A stretch of DNA of 64,000 nucleotides from a bacterium HR29 (GTDB lineage: Bacteria; Chloroflexota; Dehalococcoidia; Tepidiformales; Tepidiformaceae). Below the pieces are notes generated by a model. That model searched no databases and was not told the DNA's origin. It was given only the letters and a program-made list of their open reading frames with translations. The stretch lies in contig BEIF01000001.1 in NCBI GenBank assembly GCA_002898215.1, positions 477,501-541,500 on the forward strand. The letters are read 5' to 3'. Of the stretch, positions 50,337 to 58,323 are shown one piece after another. The stretch's first letter is position 1. Each line of letters opens with the position of its first letter. The position numbers and the translations under genes are program-made.

Positions 50337-50558
50337 TCAGTCGAAGAGCGGTCCTCCGGGGTCGATCACGCTTCCGTCCACCCCGATGACGGCCGGGCGC
50401 TCCTCACAGTAGCCCTCGCTCTCGCACTTGTCGAAGAGGAACGCGCGCCGCTTCCGGTCGAAGTGGATGTGCCATGTGCCTAGCACGAGGTTCCCTTCCG
50501 GCCGGGCGAGTTGCTCCTGCAGGACGCGGATCAGCGCTTCGAGTTCTTCCCTTCCCAT
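50337..50558 (-). CDS. Small uncharacterised protein with conserved-looking Cys pair
   Basis: 73 residues from ATG 50558, 13 nt after the stop of the MFS gene, with AGGAG upstream, so co-transcription with the transporter is likely. An N-terminal helix (EELEALIRVLQEQLA) is followed by GTWHIHFDRKRRAFLF and KCESEGYCEERP, then an acidic tail. The two Cys residues are six apart. No family is recognised. An in-frame ATG 18 codons upstream would overlap the transporter gene and is unlikely. Confidence 0.6.
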   Translation of the reverse strand: MGREELEALIRVLQEQLARPEGNLVLGTWHIHFDRKRRAFLFDKCESEGYCEERPAVIGVDGSVIDPGGPLFD

Positions 50559-50571
50559 CGCTCTCCTTCCA

Positions 50572-51870
50572 TCACGAGCTTCCGAGGCTCCGCTCCTCTT
50601 GGGGGTCGGCAATCGGCAGGGCGACGTGAGCCGGCTGGAGGCGGCCGATGGCTCCAGCTCCGGCGGCCGCGAAGGCGGTGACGGCGACGACCGCGGCCGC
50701 CATCGCGAGGAGCGTGGCGCGCTCGCCGATGTGGTCGGCGAGCACGCCGAAGGGCAAACCCGCGATTCCGTTCGCTCCCCAAGCGAGCATCGTGAGGGAC
50801 ATCACACGGCCGTAGTAGGCCGGCTCGGCTTCGCGCATGACGAGCGCGTTGTTGAGCATCTGGAAGGTGCCCGTCCCCGCGCCGACGAGGAACATGGCGG
50901 CGGCGAGGTGGAGGAAGTTCGGCGCGAGACCGGCCCAGGCCAGCGAGGCGCCCATGAGCAGCCCACCCCCGAACATCAGGTCCCAAGCCCTGGGAGTGCC
51001 CGCCCTGCCCGCGAGCGCCAGCGTGGCGGCGAGCCCCGCGACAGCACCGACCCCCATCAGCAGGCCCAAGTCGCGGGAACTCCGGCCGAGCTCGTTCTCG
51101 AGGAAGCCGGGGAGCACCACCTGGTACGAGTAGCCGGTGATGACGATGGCGATGAACGTTCCGGCGAGGAGCGCGAGCCGCGGCCGCCCGGTGACGTGAG
51201 CGACGCCCTCGCGCAGGTCGGTGAGGACCGAGGTCGGCGCTCCCCCTCGGCTCTTGGTGGCTGGGAGGCGTGCCAAGGTGGCCACCACCACGACGAACAT
51301 CGCCGCCATGGCGAGATACGTCCCGCCCGTTCCCACGCCTGGAGCGGCGATGAGGAGGGCCGCCAGGAGCGGCCCTAGGATTCGCGTCGCTGTCATGGCG
51401 ACCTGCTGCAACGCGATCCCGTTGGCGAGGGCGGGCCCGCGGAGGATTTCGCCGATCCACGCCTGGCGAGCGGGCGCGATGAACGAGAACACGACCCCCA
51501 TCACGAAGGTGGAGGCGATGAGCCAGGCCACGGTGATGGCACCGGTGATGATGAGAACGCCGACGCCGGCAAAGGTGAGGCCGATGACCGTCTGCCCCAC
51601 CAACAGCAACCGCCGCTTCGATACACGGTCGGCAATCACCCCTCCGAACGGCGCGACGGCGAGCGTGGCCACGCCCATCCCGAGGGAGACGGCACCGACC
51701 GCCCCGTTCTTCCCCGTGAGGTCGAAAGCGACGACGCTCTGAACGACCCACGACATCATGAAGGCGAGGAAGGCGAGGGAGGTCCCGAACCAGAGGACCC
51801 GGTAGTCCCGGTTGCCGAGGGAGGCGAAGGTGCTCTTCGCCCAGCCGCGAGCTCTCTCGGGTGACGCCAT
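50572..51870 (-). CDS. Major facilitator superfamily transporter
   Basis: 432 residues with about 12 hydrophobic helices. The MFS motif between helices 2 and 3 is [17 protein letters not shown]. It resembles the enterobactin exporter/macrolide-efflux group (EntS/MefA-like: [28 protein letters not shown] near the N-terminus), so a drug or siderophore exporter is likely, but the substrate is unknown. ATG 51870 is selected by a TACGAT box 7 nt upstream. It diverges from the 2-hydroxyacid dehydrogenase across 68 bp; both promoters are leaderless in appearance. Confidence 0.87.
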   Translation of the reverse strand: MASPERARGWAKSTFASLGNRDYRVLWFGTSLAFLAFMMSWVVQSVVAFDLTGKNGAVGAVSLGMGVATLAVAPFGGVIADRVSKRRLLLVGQTVIGLTFAGVGVLIITGAITVAWLIASTFVMGVVFSFIAPARQAWIGEILRGPALANGIALQQVAMTATRILGPLLAALLIAAPGVGTGGTYLAMAAMFVVVVATLARLPATKSRGGAPTSVLTDLREGVAHVTGRPRLALLAGTFIAIVITGYSYQVVLPGFLENELGRSSRDLGLLMGVGAVAGLAATLALAGRAGTPRAWDLMFGGGLLMGASLAWAGLAPNFLHLAAAMFLVGAGTGTFQMLNNALVMREAEPAYYGRVMSLTMLAWGANGIAGLPFGVLADHIGERATLLAMAAAVVAVTAFAAAGAGAIGRLQPAHVALPIADPQEERSLGSS

Positions 51871-51877
51871 CCTCGAC

Positions 51878-51883
51878 ATCGTA
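51878..51883 (-). promoter_or_regulatory. -10 box TACGAT of a leaderless promoter (MFS gene)
   Basis: TACGAT on the minus strand ends 7 nt before ATG 51870. The GAGG touching the start is too close to be a ribosome site. Confidence 0.5.
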
Positions 51884-51926
51884 CCCAACGGCGGGCGGGA
51901 GCGTTGCGCGCGAAGGCGCACCCCGA

Positions 51927-51932
51927 CACACT
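51927..51932 (+). promoter_or_regulatory. -10 box CACACT of a leaderless promoter (2-hydroxyacid dehydrogenase)
   Basis: CACACT ends 6 nt before ATG 51939. It lies 44 bp from the oppositely oriented MFS -10 box. Confidence 0.42.
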
Positions 51933-51938
51933 CGGGCC

Positions 51939-52925
51939 ATGGCGCGCGTCTTCGTTTCCCGAACGCTTCCCGGACGCGCCGTGGCGATGCTCGAGGAGGC
52001 GGGGCACACGGCCGAGGTGTGGCCTGGCGAGCTTCCCCCGCCGCGCGAGGTGCTCTCCGACGCCCTCGCCGATGCCGACGCGGCAATCGTGCTCCTCACC
52101 GATCGCATCGATGCGAGCTTGCTCGAGCGGGCAGCGAAGCTGCGGGTCGTCGCCAACGTTGCCGTGGGGTACGACAACATCGATGTGGACGCGGCCGCGG
52201 CCCGCGGAGTGTGGGTCACCAACACACCCGGCGTCCTGCACGAAACGACGGCCGACTTCACCTTCGCCCTGCTCCTCGCCGCCGCTCGGCGGGTGACCGT
52301 CAGTGAGCGCGCTGCTCGCGCTGGAGGTTGGAAGACGTGGTCGCCGACGGCGTTCCTCGGCCCAGATGTGCACGGTGCGGTGCTGGGCATCGTCGGCCTG
52401 GGGCAGATCGGGACGGCTGTTGCCCGCCGCGCCCGCGGCTTCGCCATGCGTACCCTCTACACGAGCCGCACGCGGAAGCCGGCGCTCGAGGAGGAGCTGG
52501 GCGTCGAGTGGCGGAGGTTGGACGACCTGCTCTCGGAGTCGGATTTCGTGTCCCTCCACGTCCCGTTGACGTCCGAGACGCGCGGGCTGATCGGCGCTGA
52601 ACAGCTCCGAAGAATGAAGCCGGGGGCGATCCTCGTGAACACCGCTCGGGGGCCCGTCGTCGACCACCGAGCACTGGTCGAAGCCCTGCGCGAGGGACAC
52701 CTCGGTGGTGCGGCGCTCGACGTCACCGACCCGGAACCCCTCCCGCTCGACCACCCTCTCTGGGCCTTCGAGAACGTAGTCATCACGCCGCATATCGCCT
52801 CGGCCAGCGAGCGGACGCGGGCGCGCATGGCGGAGATGGCGGCGGAGAACGTGATCGCGGTGCTCGCCGGGCGTGAGCCACCGAACCCTGTCGCGGGCCC
52901 TCGCGCCTCGCCGAAGCGCACATAA
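51939..52925 (+). CDS. D-2-hydroxyacid dehydrogenase (glyoxylate/hydroxypyruvate reductase type)
   Basis: 328 residues. NAD(P) motif [15 protein letters not shown] (about 149-163) and the catalytic trio Arg (NTARGPVVD), Glu ([13 protein letters not shown]) and His (ITPHIASAS) are intact. The closest group reduces glyoxylate and hydroxypyruvate to glycolate and D-glycerate. Start is ATG 51939. pyrE follows about 75 nt later on the same strand. larE lies nearby on the other strand, but nothing directly links the two to lactate racemisation. Confidence 0.9.
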   Translation: MARVFVSRTLPGRAVAMLEEAGHTAEVWPGELPPPREVLSDALADADAAIVLLTDRIDASLLERAAKLRVVANVAVGYDNIDVDAAAARGVWVTNTPGVLHETTADFTFALLLAAARRVTVSERAARAGGWKTWSPTAFLGPDVHGAVLGIVGLGQIGTAVARRARGFAMRTLYTSRTRKPALEEELGVEWRRLDDLLSESDFVSLHVPLTSETRGLIGAEQLRRMKPGAILVNTARGPVVDHRALVEALREGHLGGAALDVTDPEPLPLDHPLWAFENVVITPHIASASERTRARMAEMAAENVIAVLAGREPPNPVAGPRASPKRT

Positions 52926-53001
52926 GCGGGGTTTGTCGCATAATGCGCGCAAGCCGCCTCGCGCGCTGAAGAACCACGTCTTTCCGAACGGAGAACGCCG
53001 C

Positions 53002-53661
53002 TTGCCCCGAAGCAGCCGTCCCCCTGGGAACCTTTGGCTCGCCGAAGAGCTCTGGAACCTCGACGCTATCCAGTTCGGCGACTTCACGCTTGGCCGAACG
53101 GCGGTACATTCGCCCATCTACATCAACGTCCGCCGCCTCGTGAGCAACCCGAGGGCGCTGGCCCGCGTGGCCCGCATCATCCGCGAGGAGCTGGAAACGC
53201 TCCTCTCCATGCGCAACCCGCACGTGCGGCCGTTCAGCGTGGTCGCGGGCGTGCCCTTCGGCGGTCTCCACATCGCCACCGCCTTCGCCCTCGATGCGAA
53301 AGTGCCGATGATCTACATCCACCCCCCTGGCACGGACAAGGCGAACGTCATCGAGGGCGTGTACGTCCGTGGGCAGACGTGCCTCATCATCGACGACCTG
53401 ATCACCGGCGGCGGGAGTATCTTGCAGACCGCCGCGACGCTCAGCGAGGCAGGCCTGAACGTCTACGACGCTGTCACCCTCGTCGACCGGCAGGAGGGCG
53501 GGCGCCAGGCGTTGAAGGCAGCGGGGATCAACCTGATCTCCATCCTCACGCTGGAGCAGATCGCGAACTACCTCATGTCGGCGGGCTACATCGACGAATC
53601 GTGGTACCGGCGGACGATGGAGTACATCGAGGCCCGCAACCCTGGGCGGAACGGGGATTAG
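53002..53661 (+). CDS. pyrE: Orotate phosphoribosyltransferase
   Basis: 219 residues from TTG 53002, which has GGAGAA 8 nt upstream. OPRT joins orotate and PRPP to give OMP in pyrimidine synthesis. The PRPP-binding motif CLIIDDLITGGGSI and the substrate segment KANVIEGVY are conserved; SPIYINVRRL near the N-terminus also matches. A CATAAT box at 52939-52944 could be its -10. It stands apart from other pyr genes. The 3' end overlaps larE by 4 bp. An OPRT-like paralogue of different specificity cannot be fully excluded because the spacing before the PRPP loop is long. Confidence 0.87.
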   Translation: MPRSSRPPGNLWLAEELWNLDAIQFGDFTLGRTAVHSPIYINVRRLVSNPRALARVARIIREELETLLSMRNPHVRPFSVVAGVPFGGLHIATAFALDAKVPMIYIHPPGTDKANVIEGVYVRGQTCLIIDDLITGGGSILQTAATLSEAGLNVYDAVTLVDRQEGGRQALKAAGINLISILTLEQIANYLMSAGYIDESWYRRTMEYIEARNPGRNGD

Positions 53662-54449
53662 CCGCCCCGGCGATACCCCTCCAGGTCGAGCGTGACATAA
53701 CGAAAGCCGGCCCGCTTCACGGCGGCGACGGCTCGCTCGCGCACCTGGGGATCGGTAAGGAGGCGCAGCCCCTCGGCGTCGGTTTCGATGCGGGCGATCT
53801 CCCCATGGTGGCGCACGCGGAGCTGGCGCAGGCCGAGCGCGCGGAGCGCCGCTTCGGCGGCCTCGACTTCGGACAGCAGCTCCACCGTGACCGGCGTCCC
53901 CTGCGGGATGCGGCTGGCGAGGCAGGCCATCGCCGGCTTGTCCCATGTGGGGAGCCCCATCGCGCGGGAGAGCGCCCGAATTTCGGCCTTGGTCAGCCCC
54001 ACTTCGAGCAGGGGGCTACGGACACCGTGGAGCTCGGCAGCACGCCGTCCCGGCCTCCAGTCGTGGACGTCGTCGGCGTTCGTCCCATCGACGACGACGG
54101 CGCCTCCCGCGGCACGGGCGACCGCCCCCAGGACGGTGAAGAGCTCGTTCTTGCAGTGGAAGCAGCGGTCGCCGGCGTTCGCCGCGTAGGCTGGGTTCTC
54201 GAGCTCGTGCGTCTCGACCCACTCGTGGGCGATGCCGATGGCACGTGCCACCTCTTCGGCGTCGCGCCGCTCGGCTTGCGAAAGGGAGGGCGAAACCCCC
54301 GTGACAGCCTTCGCGTTCGGACCGAGCGCCTCGGCGGCCACAGCCGCGAGGAAGGATGAGTCGACGCCCCCGCTGAACGCCACGATGACGCGCCCGTACG
54401 ACCGCAGAAGCTCGACCAGACGGGACCGCTTCTCCTGGGCCGTGTTCAC
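53658..54449 (-). CDS. larE: Sulfur transferase LarE (nickel-pincer cofactor synthesis)
   Basis: 263 residues. LarE activates pyridinium-3,5-biscarboxylic acid mononucleotide with ATP and donates sulfur from its own cysteine to form the pincer ligand of the Ni cofactor of lactate racemase and related enzymes. PP-loop SGGVDSS is at 26-32 and the sacrificial Cys is C176 in MACLASRIPQG, the position known from Lactobacillus LarE. ATG 54449. larB, larC and larA are absent from the window, so the rest of the pathway must be elsewhere or the sulfur product differs. A MobB-FmdE fusion gene lies 29 nt upstream on the same strand. Confidence 0.92.
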   Translation of the reverse strand: MNTAQEKRSRLVELLRSYGRVIVAFSGGVDSSFLAAVAAEALGPNAKAVTGVSPSLSQAERRDAEEVARAIGIAHEWVETHELENPAYAANAGDRCFHCKNELFTVLGAVARAAGGAVVVDGTNADDVHDWRPGRRAAELHGVRSPLLEVGLTKAEIRALSRAMGLPTWDKPAMACLASRIPQGTPVTVELLSEVEAAEAALRALGLRQLRVRHHGEIARIETDAEGLRLLTDPQVRERAVAAVKRAGFRYVTLDLEGYRRGG

Positions 54450-54478
54450 GCCGCCATGCTAGCACGCGGGTCGGCCCC

Positions 54479-55498
54479 TCAACGCCCCGCGCACCCGCGA
54501 CAGACTGGTCCCGTCTCTCCTTCCAGATGGAGGCCGTCAGTGACCTCCTCGCCGCACGCTCGGCACTCCACCCTCCCACGCGGCTTTCCGGGCAGGTCCG
54601 CCTCCGTAAGGTCGAATGGCCAGGGCTGCAGCAGGAAGAGCTCCTCGGCGGGAAGCGAGGCGTAGGCGGCCCGCTGCGCTTCGAACGGCTCGACCCCAGG
54701 GAACGCGGACGACGCGACGGCGCGGAGCCCCGGTCGGGCGGCGACGCGGACGGCACGGCGAGTGGCGAGGTCGTAGAAGCGCGCAGCCAGCTTCCCCTGG
54801 TCGTCGATACGGAGGGTGCGACGGCCGGGACGGCAGCCCGTGACGGCGACGAAGGCGTCGAGCGCGCAGCGGCTCGTTTCGGCGACGAGGATGAGCCGCT
54901 TGTCGGCGTCCGGCAGGGCGATACCGAGCGCTCGGCCGCCTTCGAGGGCGAGCCTGGCACCGAGGACGATGCCAGGGCATCCGTGACCGCCGTGGAACGC
55001 ACGGGCAACCCCGATCGCGCGGGCGGCGGTCAGGTCCGGGGGCAAAAGCCCGCGAAGGTGCCCAACCAGGGCTTCCAGCTCCGAGGCTGCTGACGTGCCG
55101 TCCCACCTCGCAAGGACATCCTCCCCCTCGGCGGCGGGCGTGGCGCCGACCAGGACCGTCGGAACGGGCTCGGGCCGATGCGTCTCCAGCAGCACGAGGT
55201 CGGCGTACGCGGCGACGGAGTGGGCGAGGTCGGCGGCCTCGTCCGTTCCCGGCGGCAGGGTGAGCTGGCGCCGGTCGGGGGCACGCAGGAGCATGGCCGA
55301 CGGTGCTGCTTCCCAGATGCGACCCGAGGCCTTGTCGGGGAGGTCGAGGGGGTGATGGGTGCGCTTCACCCAGACCGTGCGCACGCCCGCCCGCTCGAGC
55401 GCCGGAATGAGCCGGGCGCACAGGCTCGTCTTCCCTGACTTGCTCGCGCCGCGGATGGCCACCACCGCTGGGAGGTCGAACACGACGCGCTCGCGCAT
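54479..55498 (-). CDS. MobB P-loop GTPase fused to an FmdE-like metal-binding domain
   Basis: 339 residues. Residues 10-145 are MobB-like: P-loop GASKSGKT (17-24), WVKRTHHPLDLPDKASGR and VLLETHRPEPVP, as in the GTP-binding helper of molybdenum-cofactor guanylylation. Residues 155-300 match FmdE of formylmethanofuran dehydrogenase: FHGGHGCPGIVLGARLAL with H172 and C174, then SRCALDAFVAVTGCRPG (C211, C222). A C-terminal ribbon has CRAC (312-315) and CRGC (333-336). ATG 55498 with TACCCT 6 nt before it. Likely a metal/cofactor assembly GTPase for a molybdo- or tungsto-enzyme. The frame extends to 56344, but that is antisense noise. Confidence 0.83.
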   Translation of the reverse strand: MRERVVFDLPAVVAIRGASKSGKTSLCARLIPALERAGVRTVWVKRTHHPLDLPDKASGRIWEAAPSAMLLRAPDRRQLTLPPGTDEAADLAHSVAAYADLVLLETHRPEPVPTVLVGATPAAEGEDVLARWDGTSAASELEALVGHLRGLLPPDLTAARAIGVARAFHGGHGCPGIVLGARLALEGGRALGIALPDADKRLILVAETSRCALDAFVAVTGCRPGRRTLRIDDQGKLAARFYDLATRRAVRVAARPGLRAVASSAFPGVEPFEAQRAAYASLPAEELFLLQPWPFDLTEADLPGKPRGRVECRACGEEVTDGLHLEGETGPVCRGCAGR

Positions 55499-55504
55499 AG
55501 AGCG

Positions 55505-55510
55505 AGGGTA
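55505..55510 (-). promoter_or_regulatory. -10 box TACCCT of a leaderless promoter (MobB-FmdE)
   Basis: TACCCT on the minus strand ends 6 nt before ATG 55498, and no ribosome site lies between. Confidence 0.5.
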
Positions 55511-55599
55511 CCGGCCGGAGCCGTCCCTCCGCACCGCCGACCGGCCGGCGGTGACTGCCCCGTTCGGCCGTCGCCGGACTCCGCGACGTTCACCGGGCA

Positions 55600-55628
55600 T
55601 TGGAATCGGAGCGAAAGCGGGATAGAAT
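55600..55628 (+). promoter_or_regulatory. Promoter TTGGAA, 17 nt, TAGAAT
   Basis: -35 TTGGAA (55600-55605) and -10 TAGAAT (55623-55628) at 17-nt spacing, about 45 bp before ATG 55673, with GGAGG as ribosome site. Confidence 0.7.
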
Positions 55629-55672
55629 TGCCAGGCTGCGAACGAGCTTTTGACGGCGAATGGAGGTCGTAG

Positions 55673-57163
55673 ATGAATCGTCGTACGGTGGCCGCCGTCG
55701 GTGCCGCTGTGCTGTTGCTGGCACTTAGCGGCACCGTCGCCGGGCTCCTCGTTTGGGAACGGGGCGCGAAGGAGCCGGAGGCGAAGCCGAGCCCACCGCC
55801 AGCCACAGAAGCGACACCGACTCCTCCGCCGACGGTGGCAGTCGAGGCGACACCGCCTCTTCCCGCCCGCTGCGTGATGGTCGAGGGGCCGCTCCCTGCC
55901 CGCCTTCCCGGTGACCGCGCAGCCTCCGACGTCTCCCAGACGTACCCGTTCCTGTCGACGACCGACGACCTCGCCGGGAACGGGTACGTCGAGGAGGAAT
56001 TCCTTCTTGCCGGGGAGGCCGACGCCTTCGGTCGGGACGGAACGCTCCTCGCGACCGGCGTGCCGTACCGTACGCGCATCATCGTGCGCCGCCCGGCGGC
56101 GGAGTCGCGCTTCGACGGCACCGTGCTCGCCGAGTGGCAGAACGTGACCGCCGGGTACGACCTCGACGCGCTCTGGGACGGAAAAGGCTTCATGCGTGCC
56201 GGCTACGCGTGGGTCGGCGTTTCCGCCCAGCGGGTGGGCGTCGACTTCCTGAAGGATTGGAGCCCCGCTCGCTACGGAACGCTCGACGTAACGGGTGGTG
56301 GTCGGTACACGGAGGACCAGCTCTCCTACGACATCTTCGCCCAAGCGGCACTGGTCCTGCGCGAGCCGCGCGCCCGTTGCCCCGGCAGCGCGGACCCGCT
56401 CGGCGGCCTCCGCCCGGCCACCGTGCTGGGGATCGGGGCCTCACAGTCGGCCCTCCGGATGGTGGTGTACTACGATGCGGTTCTCCCCAAGGCCCGGTAT
56501 CGTCCCTTCGACGGGTACGCCTTCGTCGTCGGGCCGGCGCCCAGCCGCGAGGGGAGTGAGCCCATCTTCCACGTCCTCTCCGAGACCGACGTGCGGGCGG
56601 TGCCGCGCCGCCGGGACGACAGCGACACGTACCGCCGGTGGGAGGTTGCGGGCGCGGCGCACGCCGGGTACCGCGGCTACGCCTACCGGCTGCCGATCCT
56701 TCAGCGCGATCTCCCCTCCGGGCCGGCCTCCTACCAGTGCGAACGTCCTCCCCTGAGCCGGGTCTCCCTTCACCTGGTGTTACGGGCCGCCTACGCCCAC
56801 CTGGTCGCGTGGGTCCGAGAAGGAACGCCCCCTCCACACGCCCCCGACATCCTCCGCGACGAGACGGGGTCGGTCGCGCGCAACGAGCTCGGCCTCGCTC
56901 TGGGCGGCATCCAGCTCTCGCAGGTGGCGGTGCCGACCGCCCTCAATACTGGTGCCAACTCCGGGCCCGGCTTCTGCATCCTCCTGGGGACGCACATCCC
57001 CTTCGAACCGCAGCGGCTCGCGGAGCTGTATCCGAGCAGGGAGCGGTACCTCGCGCTCGTCGAGCAGGTGGACCGGAACAACGTTCGGCTGGGGTACCTG
57101 CTTCCAGAGGACGCTGCAGACCTCCTCGCAGAGGCCCGGGAATCTGGGGTCGGGGGCGATTAG
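55673..57163 (+). CDS. Secreted alpha/beta-hydrolase-domain protein (PF20091-like)
   Basis: 496 residues. N-terminal signal anchor (8-27), then a Pro/Thr-rich spacer (about 35-63), so the protein is exported. The large domain shows the order of an alpha/beta-hydrolase-domain family: NGYVEEEFLLAGEA, RIIVRRPAAESRFDGTVLAEWQNVTAG, GYAWVGVSAQRVGVDFL and SYDIFAQAALVLR. GIGASQSALRMVVYY supplies a GxSQS nucleophile elbow. Substrate unknown; an extracellular esterase is plausible. Strong promoter upstream and hairpin downstream make it a single unit. Confidence 0.8.
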   Translation: MNRRTVAAVGAAVLLLALSGTVAGLLVWERGAKEPEAKPSPPPATEATPTPPPTVAVEATPPLPARCVMVEGPLPARLPGDRAASDVSQTYPFLSTTDDLAGNGYVEEEFLLAGEADAFGRDGTLLATGVPYRTRIIVRRPAAESRFDGTVLAEWQNVTAGYDLDALWDGKGFMRAGYAWVGVSAQRVGVDFLKDWSPARYGTLDVTGGGRYTEDQLSYDIFAQAALVLREPRARCPGSADPLGGLRPATVLGIGASQSALRMVVYYDAVLPKARYRPFDGYAFVVGPAPSREGSEPIFHVLSETDVRAVPRRRDDSDTYRRWEVAGAAHAGYRGYAYRLPILQRDLPSGPASYQCERPPLSRVSLHLVLRAAYAHLVAWVREGTPPPHAPDILRDETGSVARNELGLALGGIQLSQVAVPTALNTGANSGPGFCILLGTHIPFEPQRLAELYPSRERYLALVEQVDRNNVRLGYLLPEDAADLLAEARESGVGGD

Positions 57164-57180
57164 CGCGACCGAGACGGAAC

Positions 57181-57210
57181 GGGCGGGGGCTCTTTGGAGA
57201 ACCCCCGCCC
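57181..57210 (+). terminator. Terminator hairpin after the secreted hydrolase
   Basis: GGGCGGGGG / CCCCCGCCC, 9-bp stem with a 12-nt loop, 17 nt after the stop. No T-run. It separates the hydrolase from the convergent tRNA gene. Confidence 0.7.
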
Positions 57211-57227
57211 GGATTCGCCCGTGACCT

Positions 57228-57303
57228 TGGTGGAGCTGGGGGGATTCGAACCCCCTACCTTTTGACTGCCAGTCAAACGCTCTCCCAATTGAGCTACAGC
57301 CCC
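57228..57303 (-). tRNA. tRNA-Ala (anticodon GGC)
   Basis: 76 nt including an encoded CCA. All four arms fold. The anticodon loop reads CTGGCAG, so the anticodon is GGC (reads GCC/GCU). The acceptor stem has the G3-U70 wobble pair that defines alanine identity. D-loop AATTGGGA and T-loop TTCGAAT are standard. It has its own promoter immediately upstream and is flanked by a terminator hairpin on the other side. It is the only RNA gene in the window. Confidence 0.97.
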
Positions 57304-57314
57304 ACCCGGGATCC

Positions 57315-57344
57315 ATCCTAGCGGCGGGCGTCGGCTTCGGACAA
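57315..57344 (-). promoter_or_regulatory. Promoter for tRNA-Ala: TTGTCC, 18 nt, TAGGAT
   Basis: On the minus strand, -35 TTGTCC (57339-57344) and -10 TAGGAT (57315-57320) lie 18 nt apart; the -10 ends 11 nt before the tRNA 5' end. Confidence 0.6.
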
Positions 57345-57357
57345 CGGTGGCGGTGGC

Positions 57358-58320
57358 CTAGCGGCGGCCCCGGGGGTCGAGGGCGTCGCGCAACCCGTCC
57401 CCGAGGAACGTGAAGGACAACATGAGGATAGCGATGGTGGCCGCGGGAACGCTGATCATCCAAGGGTTCGAGCGGAAGTAGCTGTACCCCGCGAAGACGA
57501 GGGTGCCGAGGCTCGCCGTGGGAGGTTCCACCCCGAAGCCGATGAGCGCGAGTACCGCTTCGGCGTAGATGGCCAACGGAATGCCGAACGTCAGCACGAC
57601 GATGACCGGACCCAGGGTGTTGGGGAGCATGTGGACGAACACGATGCGCGGTGTCGAGGCTCCGAGGGCCCGCGCGGCCGTGACGAAATCGCTCGCTTTC
57701 AGCGACAGCATCTGTCCGCGCACGAGGCGCGCCGTCGTCACCCAGCTCACGAGACCGATGGCAAGGATGACTTGGAGGATCGTTCCCGGAAGGCCGGGGA
57801 TCTGCGGGTCGCCGTTGCCGATGATGGGCCAGGGGCGCTGGCTGAGGACGGCGCGCATTAGCACGATGGCGAGCAGGTCGGGGAAGGCGTAGGCCACGTC
57901 CACGAAGCGCATGATGAGGTTGTCGAGGAACCGGCCGCCTAGGGCTGCCGCGGCGCCGACCGCGATGCCGATGAATGCCACCAGGACCTGCGTGCCGAGA
58001 CCGATCCGGAGCGAAATGCGGACGCCCTCCCACACCCGCGCCCAGTTGTCTCGGCCGAGGTTATCGGTGCCGAGCCAGTGGGCGGCCGAAGGCCCCTGGT
58101 GGGCTTCCCGGACGGCTTGTGCCGAGGGCTCGTACCGCCCGACGGCGTCGACCGTCGCGGTCAACACGGAGAGCACCGCCATGGTGACCACGATGGCGAG
58201 ACCGACCATCGCGAGGCGGTTCCGCACGAGGCGGTCGAACGCCTGCCGCCATAGCCCCCGGTGCCGTACCGGGAGGCCGAACTCCTCGAACGCGGGCAAC
58301 GCGATCGGTTCGCTGGCCAC
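57358..58320 (-). CDS. Peptide-type ABC transporter permease (OppC/DppC)
   Basis: 320 residues. Six hydrophobic helices and the OppC N-terminal region (WRQAFDRLVRNRLAMVGLAIVV). The EAA loop that contacts the ATPase is visible as SDFVTAARALGASTPRIVFVHMLPN. The C-terminus FTFLGDGLRDALDPR is typical of DppC. It forms a heterodimer with the OppB-type permease encoded just upstream (3-nt gap). The final gene of a leftward binding-protein/permease cassette; ATPase genes (oppD/oppF) are not present and must be elsewhere. Confidence 0.93.
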   Translation of the reverse strand: MASEPIALPAFEEFGLPVRHRGLWRQAFDRLVRNRLAMVGLAIVVTMAVLSVLTATVDAVGRYEPSAQAVREAHQGPSAAHWLGTDNLGRDNWARVWEGVRISLRIGLGTQVLVAFIGIAVGAAAALGGRFLDNLIMRFVDVAYAFPDLLAIVLMRAVLSQRPWPIIGNGDPQIPGLPGTILQVILAIGLVSWVTTARLVRGQMLSLKASDFVTAARALGASTPRIVFVHMLPNTLGPVIVVLTFGIPLAIYAEAVLALIGFGVEPPTASLGTLVFAGYSYFRSNPWMISVPAATIAILMLSFTFLGDGLRDALDPRGRR

Positions 58321-58323
58321 GGG

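Noticed and set aside
54479-56344. MobB-FmdE frame extended by 282 codons upstream
   Set aside because: The extension is antisense to the signal peptide and first domain of the secreted hydrolase. ATG 55498 has a -10 box at the right distance and starts just before the first strand and P-loop.
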